This document shows positions 1 through 9,144 of a DNA stretch of 13,789 nt, in pieces; the stretch's first letter is position 1, and every line of letters begins with the position of its first letter. The translations under genes and the position numbers were made by a program. The notes under the pieces are model-generated. The model made no database searches, was not told the origin of the DNA, and worked only from the letters and a program-made list of their open reading frames with translations. This DNA is from Gloeopeniophorella convolvens (Eukaryota; Basidiomycota; Agaricomycetes; Russulales). The DNA lies in contig WTXD01000282.1 in NCBI GenBank assembly GCA_022496205.1, positions 1 through 13,789 on the forward strand, written 5' to 3'.

Positions 1-167
1 GCCGCCAGAGTCCAGGCTGGCTCGATCCTGTAGCTCACGGAAGGTGATATTTGTTCAAACAGTGTGGCATACAACAGACACGACTGTCCTAGAGTATCGT
101 ACAAGTAGACACGCGCAGATGCAGTGCTGCTTCTGAGTTCTCAGGAGTCGATGGCTTCCACGAATCT
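1..167. other. 3' flank of the tyrosinase gene
   Basis: This stretch lies downstream of the tyrosinase stop codon on the minus strand and presumably contains its 3' UTR. No gene is supported on either strand. An AT-rich patch at about 43-56 (ATATTTGT on the plus strand) sits roughly 110 nt past the stop and could be near the polyadenylation site, but no clear AATAAA is visible. Confidence 0.4.
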
Positions 168-2338
168 TCAAGCTTGCGCGGTGCGTGCTCCTCCCTGGCG
201 ACCATGCGTGATGTGGTCGTGGTAGTGCGGATCGCTGGCGACCGGGAAGTGGGAGCCGGGCTCCTGCGTCAACTGAGTCGACGAAACGGTGACCTCCAGC
301 GAGGACAACCTGTCTGCCTCAACTGCAGTTCTATCAGCCTAGAAGCACAAGCTATTCAGCCAAGAGCTCCAGATAGCCATAGAAGGACACATACCGCCTG
401 GATGCGCCAGTGCAGGTTCTCCTTCAGGTACGGACTGACGACGCCGGGCTCGAATGAAGGCAGACCAGAGAGCCGCGCAATCGCCGCGTTGAGGTGCACA
501 AAGCCCTCCGACTCGACATCCACCTGCTCGCGGCAGTTCGCGCACTGCTCCGCAGAGCTGTTCACGAACGCGTGGTGCGAGCCGACAAAGTTGGGGCTCG
601 TGCGCCACCGGGCCGCGTCGGTAGGCACCTCGCCGAGGAAGAGCAGCACCGCGAAGCTCCCGCCGAATTCGTACTTCTTGAAGCGAATGCGCGCCGTCCA
701 GTCCTGAATCGCGTTTGGCACGGACTGTGCGGCCGGCTCATGAGCGGCCGGCTTCGGGGGGCCGCCGCGGCTGGCGAAGGGGTGGGAGACGCTGGCGGCG
801 GCCGGAGCGGCAGCGGGCGTCGCGGCAGCGTCAGAGGCACCTGAGCCTGCGGCCGGCTGGGCAGCGAAGCTGGCGGGTGGTGCAGCGGCGAATGAAGTGA
901 AGGCAGAGCCGCCGCCGTACTGCTGGTTGATGTAGTTCGCGATGGCGGCCTGCACGGCGCTCGTGTTGCTCAAGTCCAGCCCGTTGAACTCCGGGTACGA
1001 GTACGCGAGCTTGCTCGTGCCTGTGACCTCTGCGGAGACCCAGAATCCAGTCTGAGAATCCCAGAAAGGCGTAAGATCTGTGAAGAGAGGTTGAGTGCGT
1101 TCGTACTTCTTTGTGTGCGTCTACGTACTGGTGTTGGCGTCGATATTGGCGTTTGCGGAGATGGTGAAGGTACCGCCCTCAGCGGGCCCGCGGGTAACCC
1201 ATACGCCAGGGTTGATGGCAGACCACAAGGAGAGCAGACGGTCAACGTTGGCGTGGTGCAGGAAGAAGATAGGGTCAAAGCCTGTTGTTATTCGTTGGTC
1301 ATCTGCATATGGGCGCTTACGAAGAAGCTCTTACCAGCGACACTGGGATCGTTCATCTGACCACCGACAAGACCGTGGATCTCATCGTGAATGGCTTCCA
1401 GAGAGTTACTGGAGCTGCCGCCATCGCCGGGTGTGTGGTTGCTGAATGCTGGCCACGTGCGGACCCGAGTGAGCAGGTTGTAAGTACTCGAGGTGATGTC
1501 CTCCTGGACAGACTGCATGTCCCTTGGGTGCAGGATGAGCGAAGGTCTACTGCGAGAGGTGTAGATATCTTACTCGATCAAAGCTTGCACATCGGTGGTG
1601 GCGTTGGGGCTGTTGGGGTTGTCGGGGTGCCTGATCGTTGTCTTCCAGTGACTGTACGGAGACGGGAACGACTTGTCAATCGGGTGGAACGTGTACTGCA
1701 GCAGCGGGTTTGCGACAGCAGTCGTCTTTCCATCCGGCGTGATGATGTTAACAGTGGCCAGAGAGATGACCTCAGGAGGCGGGACAGTGCTGGTGGCCCA
1801 ATCCCAGTAGGGCGCACGCAGGTTCTGGGCGGCAGTCAGCCAGCGTTGCTGATCAACCTTGTAGGTCTTTGCAATGTCGAGAGCGTGTTGCTGCAACACT
1901 TGCTGTAGAATGTCGTAAGCCCGTAAGCCTTATGACCCGCGCACTAGGATGCTCCTCAATACGAACCTCATAGAGGGCCACATAGGGCCTGTGCCATGTG
2001 GGAAAGGTCACGGATCCATGGGTGCAGTAGCCACCCCACTGTGAACCTTTGACTGGGTGGGTGCTTCCGGCGCCCTCCCATTGGATGTAAGGGAGGCCAT
2101 GGATGCCGCCAATTTGGAAGTGGGAGATCGGGTCTGTCTGCGATGCACTGAACATGGCATCTACGAGCCCCGTTCAGCCGCTGCACGCTCGAGATAGTGG
2201 TGACCACATACTGAGGGCCTGAATGTACAGGGAAAATTGATCTTCAATCTTCACGAGATCGTTGATCTCGATGCGGTTGGGAGCATCTGCGCCTTGGGTG
2301 TTGCCACCCTTGGCACCAGAGATAACAAAATGAGACAT
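168..2338 (-). CDS. Tyrosinase (polyphenol oxidase), complete, 7 exons, 614 aa
   Basis: Type-3 di-copper enzyme that hydroxylates monophenols and oxidises o-diphenols to quinones (melanin, browning). The exons that keep phase and family motifs are 2338-2212, 2160-1967, 1902-1574, 1522-1335, 1281-1129, 1077-395 and 338-168. CuA ligands are H63 (GIHGLP), H90 (CTHGS, with C88 as the expected thioether cysteine) and H99 (TWHRPY). CuB ligands are H262 and H266 (AIHDEIH) and H289 (FFLHHANVD). The core ends near a YSYPEF motif (356-361). An Ala/Pro-rich linker follows (about 394-450), then the C-terminal lid domain with a CANC motif (C509, C512) of the copper-chaperone type. No signal peptide is seen, so it is probably a cytosolic latent pro-enzyme activated by cleavage, as known for fungal homologues. 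The start is chosen because MSHFVISG matches the usual fungal N-terminus, and the length is typical. Intron 3 uses an AAG acceptor. No frameshift or missing ligand was seen. Confidence 0.95.
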
Positions 2339-2412
2339 GCTGGGCAGAGGTTGTAGGGCTGTAGGACTAGTGACTAGTCGGACGAGGCATTTACTGGTGA
2401 AGCAGAGGTGCC

Positions 2413-2418
2413 TTTATA
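2413..2418 (-). promoter_or_regulatory. TATA box of the tyrosinase gene
   Basis: The minus strand reads GAGTATAAAGGC here, with TATAAA about 75-80 bp upstream of the tyrosinase start codon. This is a plausible spacing for a fungal core promoter with a short 5' UTR. It is assigned from sequence and position only; no transcription start is known. Confidence 0.6.
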
Positions 2419-5353
2419 CTCGAGAGGCCCTCGAATGGGGCCCCATGTAATGCATCGCCCTATTAGCCCCATCGAGAGAACAGGGTCATCGGTTAGGCCC
2501 CTGCAGATGGGCGCCGACAGAACGGAGGCGCAGCTCTCAACACCGGTGTGCAGAATTGCCGCATCGACGCAGCGGAGGCGCGAACGCCCAAGCCCGCTCA
2601 TGGCGGACTTGACTGACATTAAGCTCGCCAATTTGCAGGCGCCCGCCCAGCCATACGGATTTGGAAGGCCTTCTATGTACGGAGGTCCAATATGGACATG
2701 CAAGCGCCTGTCTGAGTAAGGGGCAATGAGGCACGTTTGAACTTTCCATGGAGATGCCACCAGTCGCCAGCCGGCTTCGGCCCCCGGACCTAGACCCGCC
2801 AACAGGAATGGAGGGCAGTGCATTTGTCCGCGCTGCTATTACCCAGCCACACAAAGTTGGCCATCGAGCAAGGGTCGGATTTCAATTTACAGTTCGTAGC
2901 TGCGCACATATACCACAGGAGAGGAGCGTCACTTGACACCGGCGCAAGATCCTGTCACCAACTGCATCAGCGCACATACGCTGCGGCGCCATCGATTCAT
3001 GGAGCGGCGAGGGTCTACGCAGATGCTGGGCCCTCGGTCCGGTCGGCAGCTACCATCTCATATTTTAAATAGCTCTTCCAGGCAAAAACACAGCGCGGTG
3101 ACGTTCGGAGACGCGGGGAACGACGACTCACAATATGCAAGGACCCTGAAGCGGTCATAAGAATCTCCCGATGGACTGACCTCCGTCGTCCAAGCCCCAT
3201 ATCACGTCTAAGCTCTTGACGTCAGCAAGCATGCTTTCATCGACCCCACGTTGTAAACACTACGTGGAGTTATGCCAGCCGACTTTCCCCTGATGGTCTT
3301 GAGTATTCTCTGTATGAGGGGTTGATGACAGGATGTGGCGTTCCGTAGTTCACAGCCTATTCCAGTAAGCGGGGCGCGCATAAGGGACAAGCAAGGAAAG
3401 CGGCAGCCATTTTCGCCACGGGCGGCAAAGACCTGTTTCAGGAGTCGTCATCGGCCTAGTGCACTAGTAATGGAGCCTGTTACTAGAGGAAAAGCCCATG
3501 CTGCAAGACGAAGCTTAGGGCCCGGCCAGTAACCCCAGATCTAAGAGTCTGGATTTCCCTGCTAAAAAAGGTTCTTGACCCATCTCGACCGGACAGGTCG
3601 CTACAGGCCGCATGAGGTCTCTTGGCGGAGAAATGACGTCCTGACCCGAGTCGACCCTACTCGACCCCATGTATTGATCTGCCCTAAGCCACTGGATATT
3701 GAATATTCAGTGTCGGGGGCTCGGTCATCTGAGACTTGACTGACTACGTATAGTACATGAGTATCTCTGACTGCGCATGAGTCCGGCGGCAGAAAGTATC
3801 ACGAGAGATAGATTGACTGATAATATTCTGACCCGGCCGATGCTGTGCATTATACATGAACTGAAGCCCCTGGCTGCGCTCGTCCAGCCTTAAAAAAGGC
3901 CATTGACTATTGAGCGTTCCCCAAGGCGGTAGAGTGGAGAAAGTGATCCAGGATTATCTCTGGGGCACTCGTATGACGTCTGGATACCATACATATGGAG
4001 GATATTGCGACTAGGATGGTTAGGTGACGTTTGACTCGCAGGCGCATACGCGGCGAACGTGAGTCCCGATGGCTACGAATGGAAATGCAGAGGGACCCGA
4101 TCGCTCTGCGAGAAGCCTGATGAAGTTGATCAACGTCAACGTTCGACCTGGCTGAGAAGGACGCACTCATCCTCCAGATGCCGAGAAAGATGCAGGGCCA
4201 TGGGTTTGGGGAGGCGGCGCGAGTGATCGGAATGAAGGGCCCTGCAGAACCCGAGTGACAAAGAGCCTCAGAGCTCCAACGTGCCAACAAAGAGCATTAG
4301 CCGGGAGTGGTGCCGTTCCCATTAGGGGTAGGGGTGCCAGTGCAGAAACAGCGCTAAGGGTCGTCCACTGTAATGGCTCTGCCAATGCTCAATATCGTCG
4401 AGATCTTGAGAGGCGGTCCCGGAGACTCTCCAAGTCGGTGACTTCGAACTCCGGTTCCAGTTCCGGCGAGTGATCGGTATTGTCCGGGCTCCCGCCATTC
4501 CTGTGACAGTCTCACCGGCAGTCTTTTCCCGTGGGTCATCTGCATCAACGTTCCAACGCCATTGGACAACTTTCTCCGAGTGCAAACGCTAAATTATTGC
4601 AGTAGCTCGAAAGACAATAGAATCCTTCTATCAGATCTCGATATCGCAGAGGGCATGATGCATCAACTGTACGTGTGTTGTACTACGCATGTTGAACGCG
4701 TGCACGCAGGGTTCGGTGACCGGGCTCGCCAACTTCGCTTCAAGTCCAAGAGACGTAAGGGGGTCGCACCCTCTCGAGTCTCACCGCGCGCTCAAAGGTG
4801 GTGCTTCTGGGCCTATAATGACGGCCTGTTCTGCCCGAAAGGTGCAACTGAAACTTGCAGAAGATTGTGGATCGACAGCTTTCTCGGTCTTGTCTAATGA
4901 CCCGTCTGTCAGACAGGAGCCCCGGAGCGGCGCATAGGTGGGCGTGCTGACACGTGCGCCTATTGCATTCGTCCGTAGTAGGCCACTGTGAACCTTTTGT
5001 CGTGTAGATTCAGAAGAGTGTACTTTTAGTGTACTCAGCGAATTTGGGGAAGCCCGTCTAGTGTTTGAAGTAGTGCCGAACCCGAAGACAATAGTGCCAT
5101 TACTGGGAATAGTAAGTAAGCTCGAGGGGAATAGTCCCCCTGTGTGATGTGTATGTTCGACACGGGGGCCCCAGTTGTGTTGCAGGCTGAAGCAGAGAAT
5201 CCGAGAGTCGGCGGAGCCGATAAAACAAGAGGAAACGTGGCCGCGATGCGGAACCGAATCAACTCTGGCTTGGCTGATGATGTAATCTGTACTCTCCGAG
5301 GCGGCGTGACGACCCCAGCGGACGCGGGCAAGTCTCCCTCATAACCACCTTCC
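2419..5353. other. Gene-poor spacer between divergent tyrosinase and SYLF genes
   Basis: Nearly 3 kb without a gene I can support, in a window where the other spacers are about 260-300 bp. Open frames exist on both strands (for example minus 2374-2823, minus 3907-4290, plus 4562-4897), but they overlap each other, show no recognisable family motif and do not join across plausible introns. Promoters of both flanking genes must lie at its ends. Small features seen are a short hairpin at 3887-3900 (GCCTT-AAAA-AAGGC), a nine-base copy of its A-rich core at 3563-3571, and a direct repeat AGTGTACT at 5017-5024 and 5028-5035. The stretch may hold a decayed mobile element, an unrecognised non-coding transcript or simply a long promoter region; I cannot tell which. 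Confidence 0.5.
5017..5035. repeat. Short direct repeat AGTGTACT x2
   Basis: The octamer AGTGTACT occurs twice, separated by TTT, about 320-335 bp upstream of the SYLF start codon. A tandem octamer in a promoter could be a transcription-factor site, but a chance origin is also possible. No factor is assigned. Confidence 0.3.
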
Positions 5354-6363
5354 ATGTCCGTCCTCGACAAGTTCAAGAAAGGCGCAGCAAAGGCCGGCAT
5401 CCAGGCGACGGCCTTCTTGAAGGAGGGTTCCAGCCGTGTGCAGTCAGGGTCGCAATCTATAGCGCAGGGCTTCAGCCTTCCCGGAGAGGCAGAGAAGGCT
5501 GCAAAGATCCTCGCGACTTTCCTGGGTGCGTCTTCTATTCCGACGCCCTTGGACGATGCTGAATCGCTGTCATAGCCGACCCTGACCACCCCGAGTCTGC
5601 GTTGAACGCGGTCCCCAAAGCGGTCCTGCAGCGCGCACGAGGTGCGGCGCACCCTAATATCGCTTCTACCCGCGATTGACTGGGTCGTTTCACGACGCAG
5701 GTCTCGCAATCTTCCAAGTGCTCAAGGCCGGCTTCGTCTTCTCCGGCAAGGCAGGTTCGGGCGTCGTCATTGCCCGCCTGCCCGATGGCTCGTGGTCCGC
5801 CCCGTCGTGCATCGCGACCGGTGGTGTCGGCTGGGGTCTCCAAATCGGCGCGGATATCACGGATTTTGTCGTCGTGCTGAACAGCGAGGATGCTGTGCGC
5901 GCGTTCTCGCTCGGTGGGAACGTTACGATTGGCGGTAATATCAGCGCTGCCGCTGGCCCGATCGGAACGGGGGGGAGTGTGCAGGCCAGTCTCGCGCACC
6001 CCGCGCCGATGTTCTCCTACTCCAAGTCTAAAGGTGCGCCCCAAATGTCCCACACCCCCATTAGATTACTAAAGGGCTTTTACACTAGGATTGTTTGCTG
6101 GACTGTCTCTCGAAGGAACTGCGCTCATTGAGCGGAAGGACGCAAACAAGGCCTTCTATGGTTCGGCGATCCCGGCACGGGATATTCTCGGGGGACGGGT
6201 GCCACCACCAGAGGTTGCTTCGAGGTTGTATGAGATCATCGAGGCTGCAGAAGGTCTTGACGAGTCTGGTCTCCCGGATGAGGCGTATGTCCCCACTGAG
6301 ACGGGCGAACACATCAATGTCCACCCAGGAAACCAGACTGTATTTGACGCTGGGGCAAACTGA
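5354..6363 (+). CDS. SYLF-domain (Ysc84/Lsb-like) protein, complete, 4 exons, 281 aa
   Basis: SYLF (DUF500) domain protein. In yeast and animals this domain binds phosphoinositide membranes and actin and acts at endocytic patches. The phase-consistent exons are 5354-5525, 5576-5641, 5701-6033 and 6089-6363; introns are 50, 59 and 55 bp. The N-terminal 40 residues are Lys/Ala/Ser-rich and look amphipathic. The SYLF domain runs from about residue 47 to 235, with the hallmarks RARGLAIFQVLKAGF (77-91), the SGKAGSG and LPDGSWSAPS stretches, DFVVVLN, and SYSKSKGLFAGLSLEG across the third intron. The last 45 residues are acidic. The C-terminal SH3 domain present in yeast Ysc84/Lsb3 is absent, as in many basidiomycete single-domain members. 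The start is the first ATG that gives the family N-terminus, with no in-frame exon evident upstream. The gene is convergent with the phosphodiesterase gene. Confidence 0.94.
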
Positions 6364-6666
6364 TTATCAATGGCCCCAGATAGCTTGTAATGACCTTTAT
6401 GCCAGTGCTGTTTCGTTCTTTCCGTGAGATGTTTCAGTAGTGTATACTCGACAAGTGGCCGTGCCAACTAATGCTCAGAATATGGATACCTTGTTATGAT
6501 TACAAGAACCAGATTACCGAGAATACTGGAATACTATGGTTGATCAAGACTATGCTATGGAAAGCAGATAAATAACTAGCAGAGAGGCTAGGATATCATA
6601 CAAAGGAGGATGCTCTAAGTGTGATGAGTCGGCCAAACGCAGTCGCGTTGCGATGAAGTGTGGAAT
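6364..6666. other. Convergent intergenic spacer
   Basis: 303 bp between the stop codons of the SYLF gene (plus) and the phosphodiesterase gene (minus), presumably containing both 3' UTRs. It is more AT-rich than the genes around it. A candidate A-rich processing element for the plus-strand transcript is GATAAATAAC near 6566-6575. No open frame with family similarity and no structural RNA was recognised. Confidence 0.5.
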
Positions 6667-8885
6667 CTAGAGGTACTTGTCCCAGAACCCAACAGTGCCA
6701 TTTGTCTGCGCTGCATGTGCTTGTACCCCCAGCAGTTTCATGACAAGGTTGTAGATTTCAACATTCTGGAATCCGTCCATCACGTACGTGTCATCAGAGG
6801 TGGAGTGCCATCCTATGTTGGGGTTGGAAAGCCACCGTGGGCGAAGCGGAGGCCGTTGTGCTTGCTGGACAGCCTTCGCTACGGCAGAGAAAGGACCGTG
6901 AGCGACGAACATAGCATACATTGTTGGGTCGTTGTTATCATAGCCATGGTTCTGGGAATAGGATGTTCAGTGATTACTCTGCGCGGTGCACGACAAAGGG
7001 TTTTGCTTACGCCTTTTGACAGATAGACGTCTCCTTCCTTGCGGGTCGTTAATACGTAACCCATTTTCGGCACTACATAGATGGGTGCGATCCGGGGGCT
7101 GTGGGCGAAGTGGTACCTCTCGGGCATCGTTCGAGGCGTATAAACGTCGAACTTCTCGCTGTTCTCTTTAGCTGCGGCGAGCAAAACCTCCAAGTAACGG
7201 GACTCGTTGACAGAATGGTCGAAATGGAGGCCCATAGACGGCCAACCTAGAGCGTCGAGACAGTCAGATGCTGTGGAAATGAGAGGAGCCTGGGCTAATA
7301 CCGTCTTCGTGTTTGACAGAATGCCAGCCGTCTTCACCCAGGATGTCGTCGATATACACAAGCTCCGGGTGGCTTGTATCTGTCATCCCGTGGTCGCTGA
7401 CGAAGACAACATCGACGATTTCAGAGAGATTACGGGCAATGAGAGACTCGTGAAGATCCTTGGCAAAGGTGTCGACGTATTTCAGCGTGTCCTGTAGAAC
7501 GAATAAGCCATGTGCTCGCTGCATGATGTGTTGATCAAGTGACTCACATTGACTTTGCGAGAGTAAGGACCTGTCGCGTGGCCTGCTTGATCAAGAGATG
7601 GCTCGTAGGCTTCAAAGAGATTTGAGTGGAGGCCGATAAGACACACAAAAGCCCTTACCAACGATGAGCTGAGGCCGCTCCTGCAGGGGTAGATCAATCC
7701 AATCCAATATTTGAGCAAGCTTGGCGTTCAGTGAAACTTTGTCCTGTGCCAAGATTCGGTTCAGTCAACTGAACTTAACGCCTGAGCCAGATGATACGCA
7801 CCGCCCAAGGAACGAAGTATGTTGATGTGGCTCCAGATGTCGTCTGCGGAGGTCCTGGCCTGTGGATGTTTGAGAAAGATGATTGAACATAAGAGACCCT
7901 GTGCATACCACATGAGGTTGGCCGTGATGATTCCTGCCTTTCCGGCTGTCTCCCACATCTAGAACTGAAGTCAGAGAACGGAAGCACCTGGCAACAGGAT
8001 ATGCGCACCGGCTCGCCATGCCACCAATAAGGATTCCAGCAGGAAGATATCTTATTATAGTGGAACTCTGTATCTGTCTCGGCATCCCAGAAATTCTGCA
8101 TAGTGGGTCGACTCGGCCCTCGGAGTTACTATAGGTACCGAGAACTTACGTTCGCGACAATCCCGTGGGACTCTGCGTACAACCCAGTCCTTCGGGTAGG
8201 TGAGCACCTGTGGATAAAAGAAATAGAGACAGGAAACCCACATGAGCGCCCAGTGATTGCTACGTGGCGACATTGTTAGTACTTTCAGCAATCCGGGGAA
8301 ATGCCGCTCACGGAAAAGTTAACGTCTACATGAGATCAGCGAGGCTCAGTCATGACCATAACTTCAACAATTCTTACAGGGAATATGGGCTGCATGTGTT
8401 TGGCGCGCAATCCTTTCTTGCTGATGTCGAGTAGGTGGGGCGTCAATCCCCTATCGAGATAATCTGCCCTGTACATGATGTACATTGTAAGCAACACCAG
8501 GAAGATAGTGCTCGCGGATAACTTTCCTGAGTCCATCAATGGAAACGAGCAAGACGGTACGTTTGAAATCGTGCGTTCCGTTAGAACGGAGAGTATCGCC
8601 GTCAAAGTGTAGGGTCTTTGCCTGATCCGGGTCTGCAGACGAGAAGCAGCCCGAGACGTAGGCAGCGAAGGTCAGGCCAATGATACCAATAGCAGAGGCC
8701 GCCAGACCGGCCAGAATACAGAAAGTGACAGTGGCCCGCCACCGTGGGGAGTGAGGCTCGAGCTTCTCAGCCTCGGGGGTTGACTCGGTGTCGACACCAG
8801 ATAGCAATCCTTTATGCTCCTCAGACAGCTGCGGGAGGGGATCGGGTTTGCGCGAGGGGAAGAGGCCTTTGAAGAGGCTCGCCAT
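6667..8885 (-). CDS. Type II membrane nucleotide pyrophosphatase/phosphodiesterase (ENPP/NPP family), 13 exons, 524 aa
   Basis: Hydrolyses nucleotide phosphodiester or pyrophosphate bonds with two zinc ions (alkaline-phosphatase superfamily; yeast Npp1/Npp2 type). Exons: 8885-8527, 8468-8378, 8325-8312, 8259-8242, 8189-8150, 8095-8009, 7958-7909, 7859-7802, 7743-7659, 7609-7548, 7491-7302, 7246-7011, 6951-6667. A cytoplasmic tail of about 50 residues precedes one membrane segment (about 52-79), so the catalytic domain should be luminal or extracellular. All seven expected active-site residues are present: D117 (SIDG), nucleophile T153 (LTFPNH), D274 and H278 (LDQAGHATGP), D321 and H322 (VSDHGM) and H432 (NHGYDN). 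The C-terminus has the family FQNVEIYNLV and NGT.GFWDKY signatures. Oddities: intron 1 starts GAAAGT instead of GT, and exons 3 and 4 are 14 and 18 nt. Two introns use AAG acceptors. It lies in tandem downstream of midasin, with 259 bp between the coding regions. Confidence 0.92.
8242..8259 (-). other. 18-nt micro-exon (exon 4) of the phosphodiesterase gene
   Basis: The exon encodes the end of the FPNH motif and WALM. It is bounded by TAG on the 5' side and GTGGGT on the 3' side. The following intron (8241-8190) ends at an AAG that restores M-T-G-L-Y, the family sequence. A CAG 18 nt further upstream would also keep frame but leaves an intron of only 34 bp. Confidence 0.85.
8312..8325 (-). 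other. 14-nt micro-exon (exon 3) encoding the catalytic threonine
   Basis: The exon reads ACG TTA ACT TTT CC, giving T-L-T-F and two bases of the following proline. The second threonine (T153) is the predicted nucleophile. It is flanked by a 52-bp intron ending CATGTAG and by a 52-bp intron starting GTGAGC that contains a perfect TACTAAC branch site. Skipping it would break the reading frame and remove the nucleophile. Confidence 0.85.
8469..8526 (-). other. Non-canonical GA-AG intron (intron 1 of the phosphodiesterase gene)
   Basis: The exon ends CTCAG and the intron begins GAAAGT, where GTAAGT-like sequence is expected; it ends TGTACAG. Removing exactly these 58 bp joins SIDGLR to ADYLDRG, the uninterrupted family motif. 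Retaining it leads to a stop codon within the exon-2 region. No canonical GT nearby gives an open frame to exon 2. The length matches the other introns. Confidence 0.75.
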
Positions 8886-9144
8886 TGCGGCGTACTAACA
8901 GGAGGAAAGGGCGAGGTAGACGGTGGTGGTGGTCTTGGTCTAAGTGCGTGTCCCGAACGAGCGCTGCAACTTGGCAGCTTGACGGCGAAGCGCCAGCTGA
9001 ACCCCAAGACGGGAATGTGTTTATTAGATAATATCAATAAGGGACCCGCGTAAAGCCGCATTTTCTCAGCACGTGGTACATCTCGCAGTCACATGGGCGT
9101 GTGCGTTGATTTGGTTCATCATACAATTGCGGATAAACTGCTAG
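8886..9144. other. Spacer between midasin stop and phosphodiesterase start
   Basis: 259 bp that should contain the midasin 3' UTR and the phosphodiesterase promoter, both on the minus strand. An AT-rich island lies at about 9018-9042. No gene is supported; a plus-strand open frame here is GC-driven and runs antisense into the phosphodiesterase exon 1. Confidence 0.5.
9020..9025 (-). terminator. Candidate polyadenylation signal of midasin
   Basis: The minus strand reads CTAATAAACAC, giving AATAAA 120 nt past the midasin stop codon. The same AT-rich patch lies 135 nt upstream of the phosphodiesterase start and could instead belong to that promoter. Confidence 0.35.

Noticed and set aside
174..707. 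177-codon plus-strand open frame
   Set aside because: It lies antisense to tyrosinase exons 6 and 7, which carry clear family motifs; its own protein has no recognisable domain.
2374..2854. Overlapping open frames on both strands upstream of tyrosinase
   Set aside because: Frames of 100-150 codons overlap on opposite strands, contain the tyrosinase TATA box, and show no family similarity or splice logic.
3907..4585. Possible minus-strand multi-exon gene
   Set aside because: Three partly overlapping frames (3907-4290, 4167-4385, 4322-4585) were read for domains and for phase-consistent introns; none gave a recognisable protein.
4562..4937. Plus-strand open frames of 111 and 82 codons
   Set aside because: Two frames overlap out of phase, and neither has a motif or a clear splice partner.
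2037..4997. Shared 14-mer CACTGTGAACCTTT at about 2037 and 4984
   Set aside because: One copy is coding sequence of tyrosinase and a match of this length is expected about once by chance in a window this size.
5035..5709. 224-codon minus-strand open frame over the SYLF start
   Set aside because: It runs antisense through SYLF exons 1 and 2 and their introns, and shows no family motif.
5535..6053. 172-codon minus-strand open frame inside the SYLF gene
   Set aside because: Antisense shadow of SYLF exon 3, whose plus-strand frame has unmistakable SYLF motifs.
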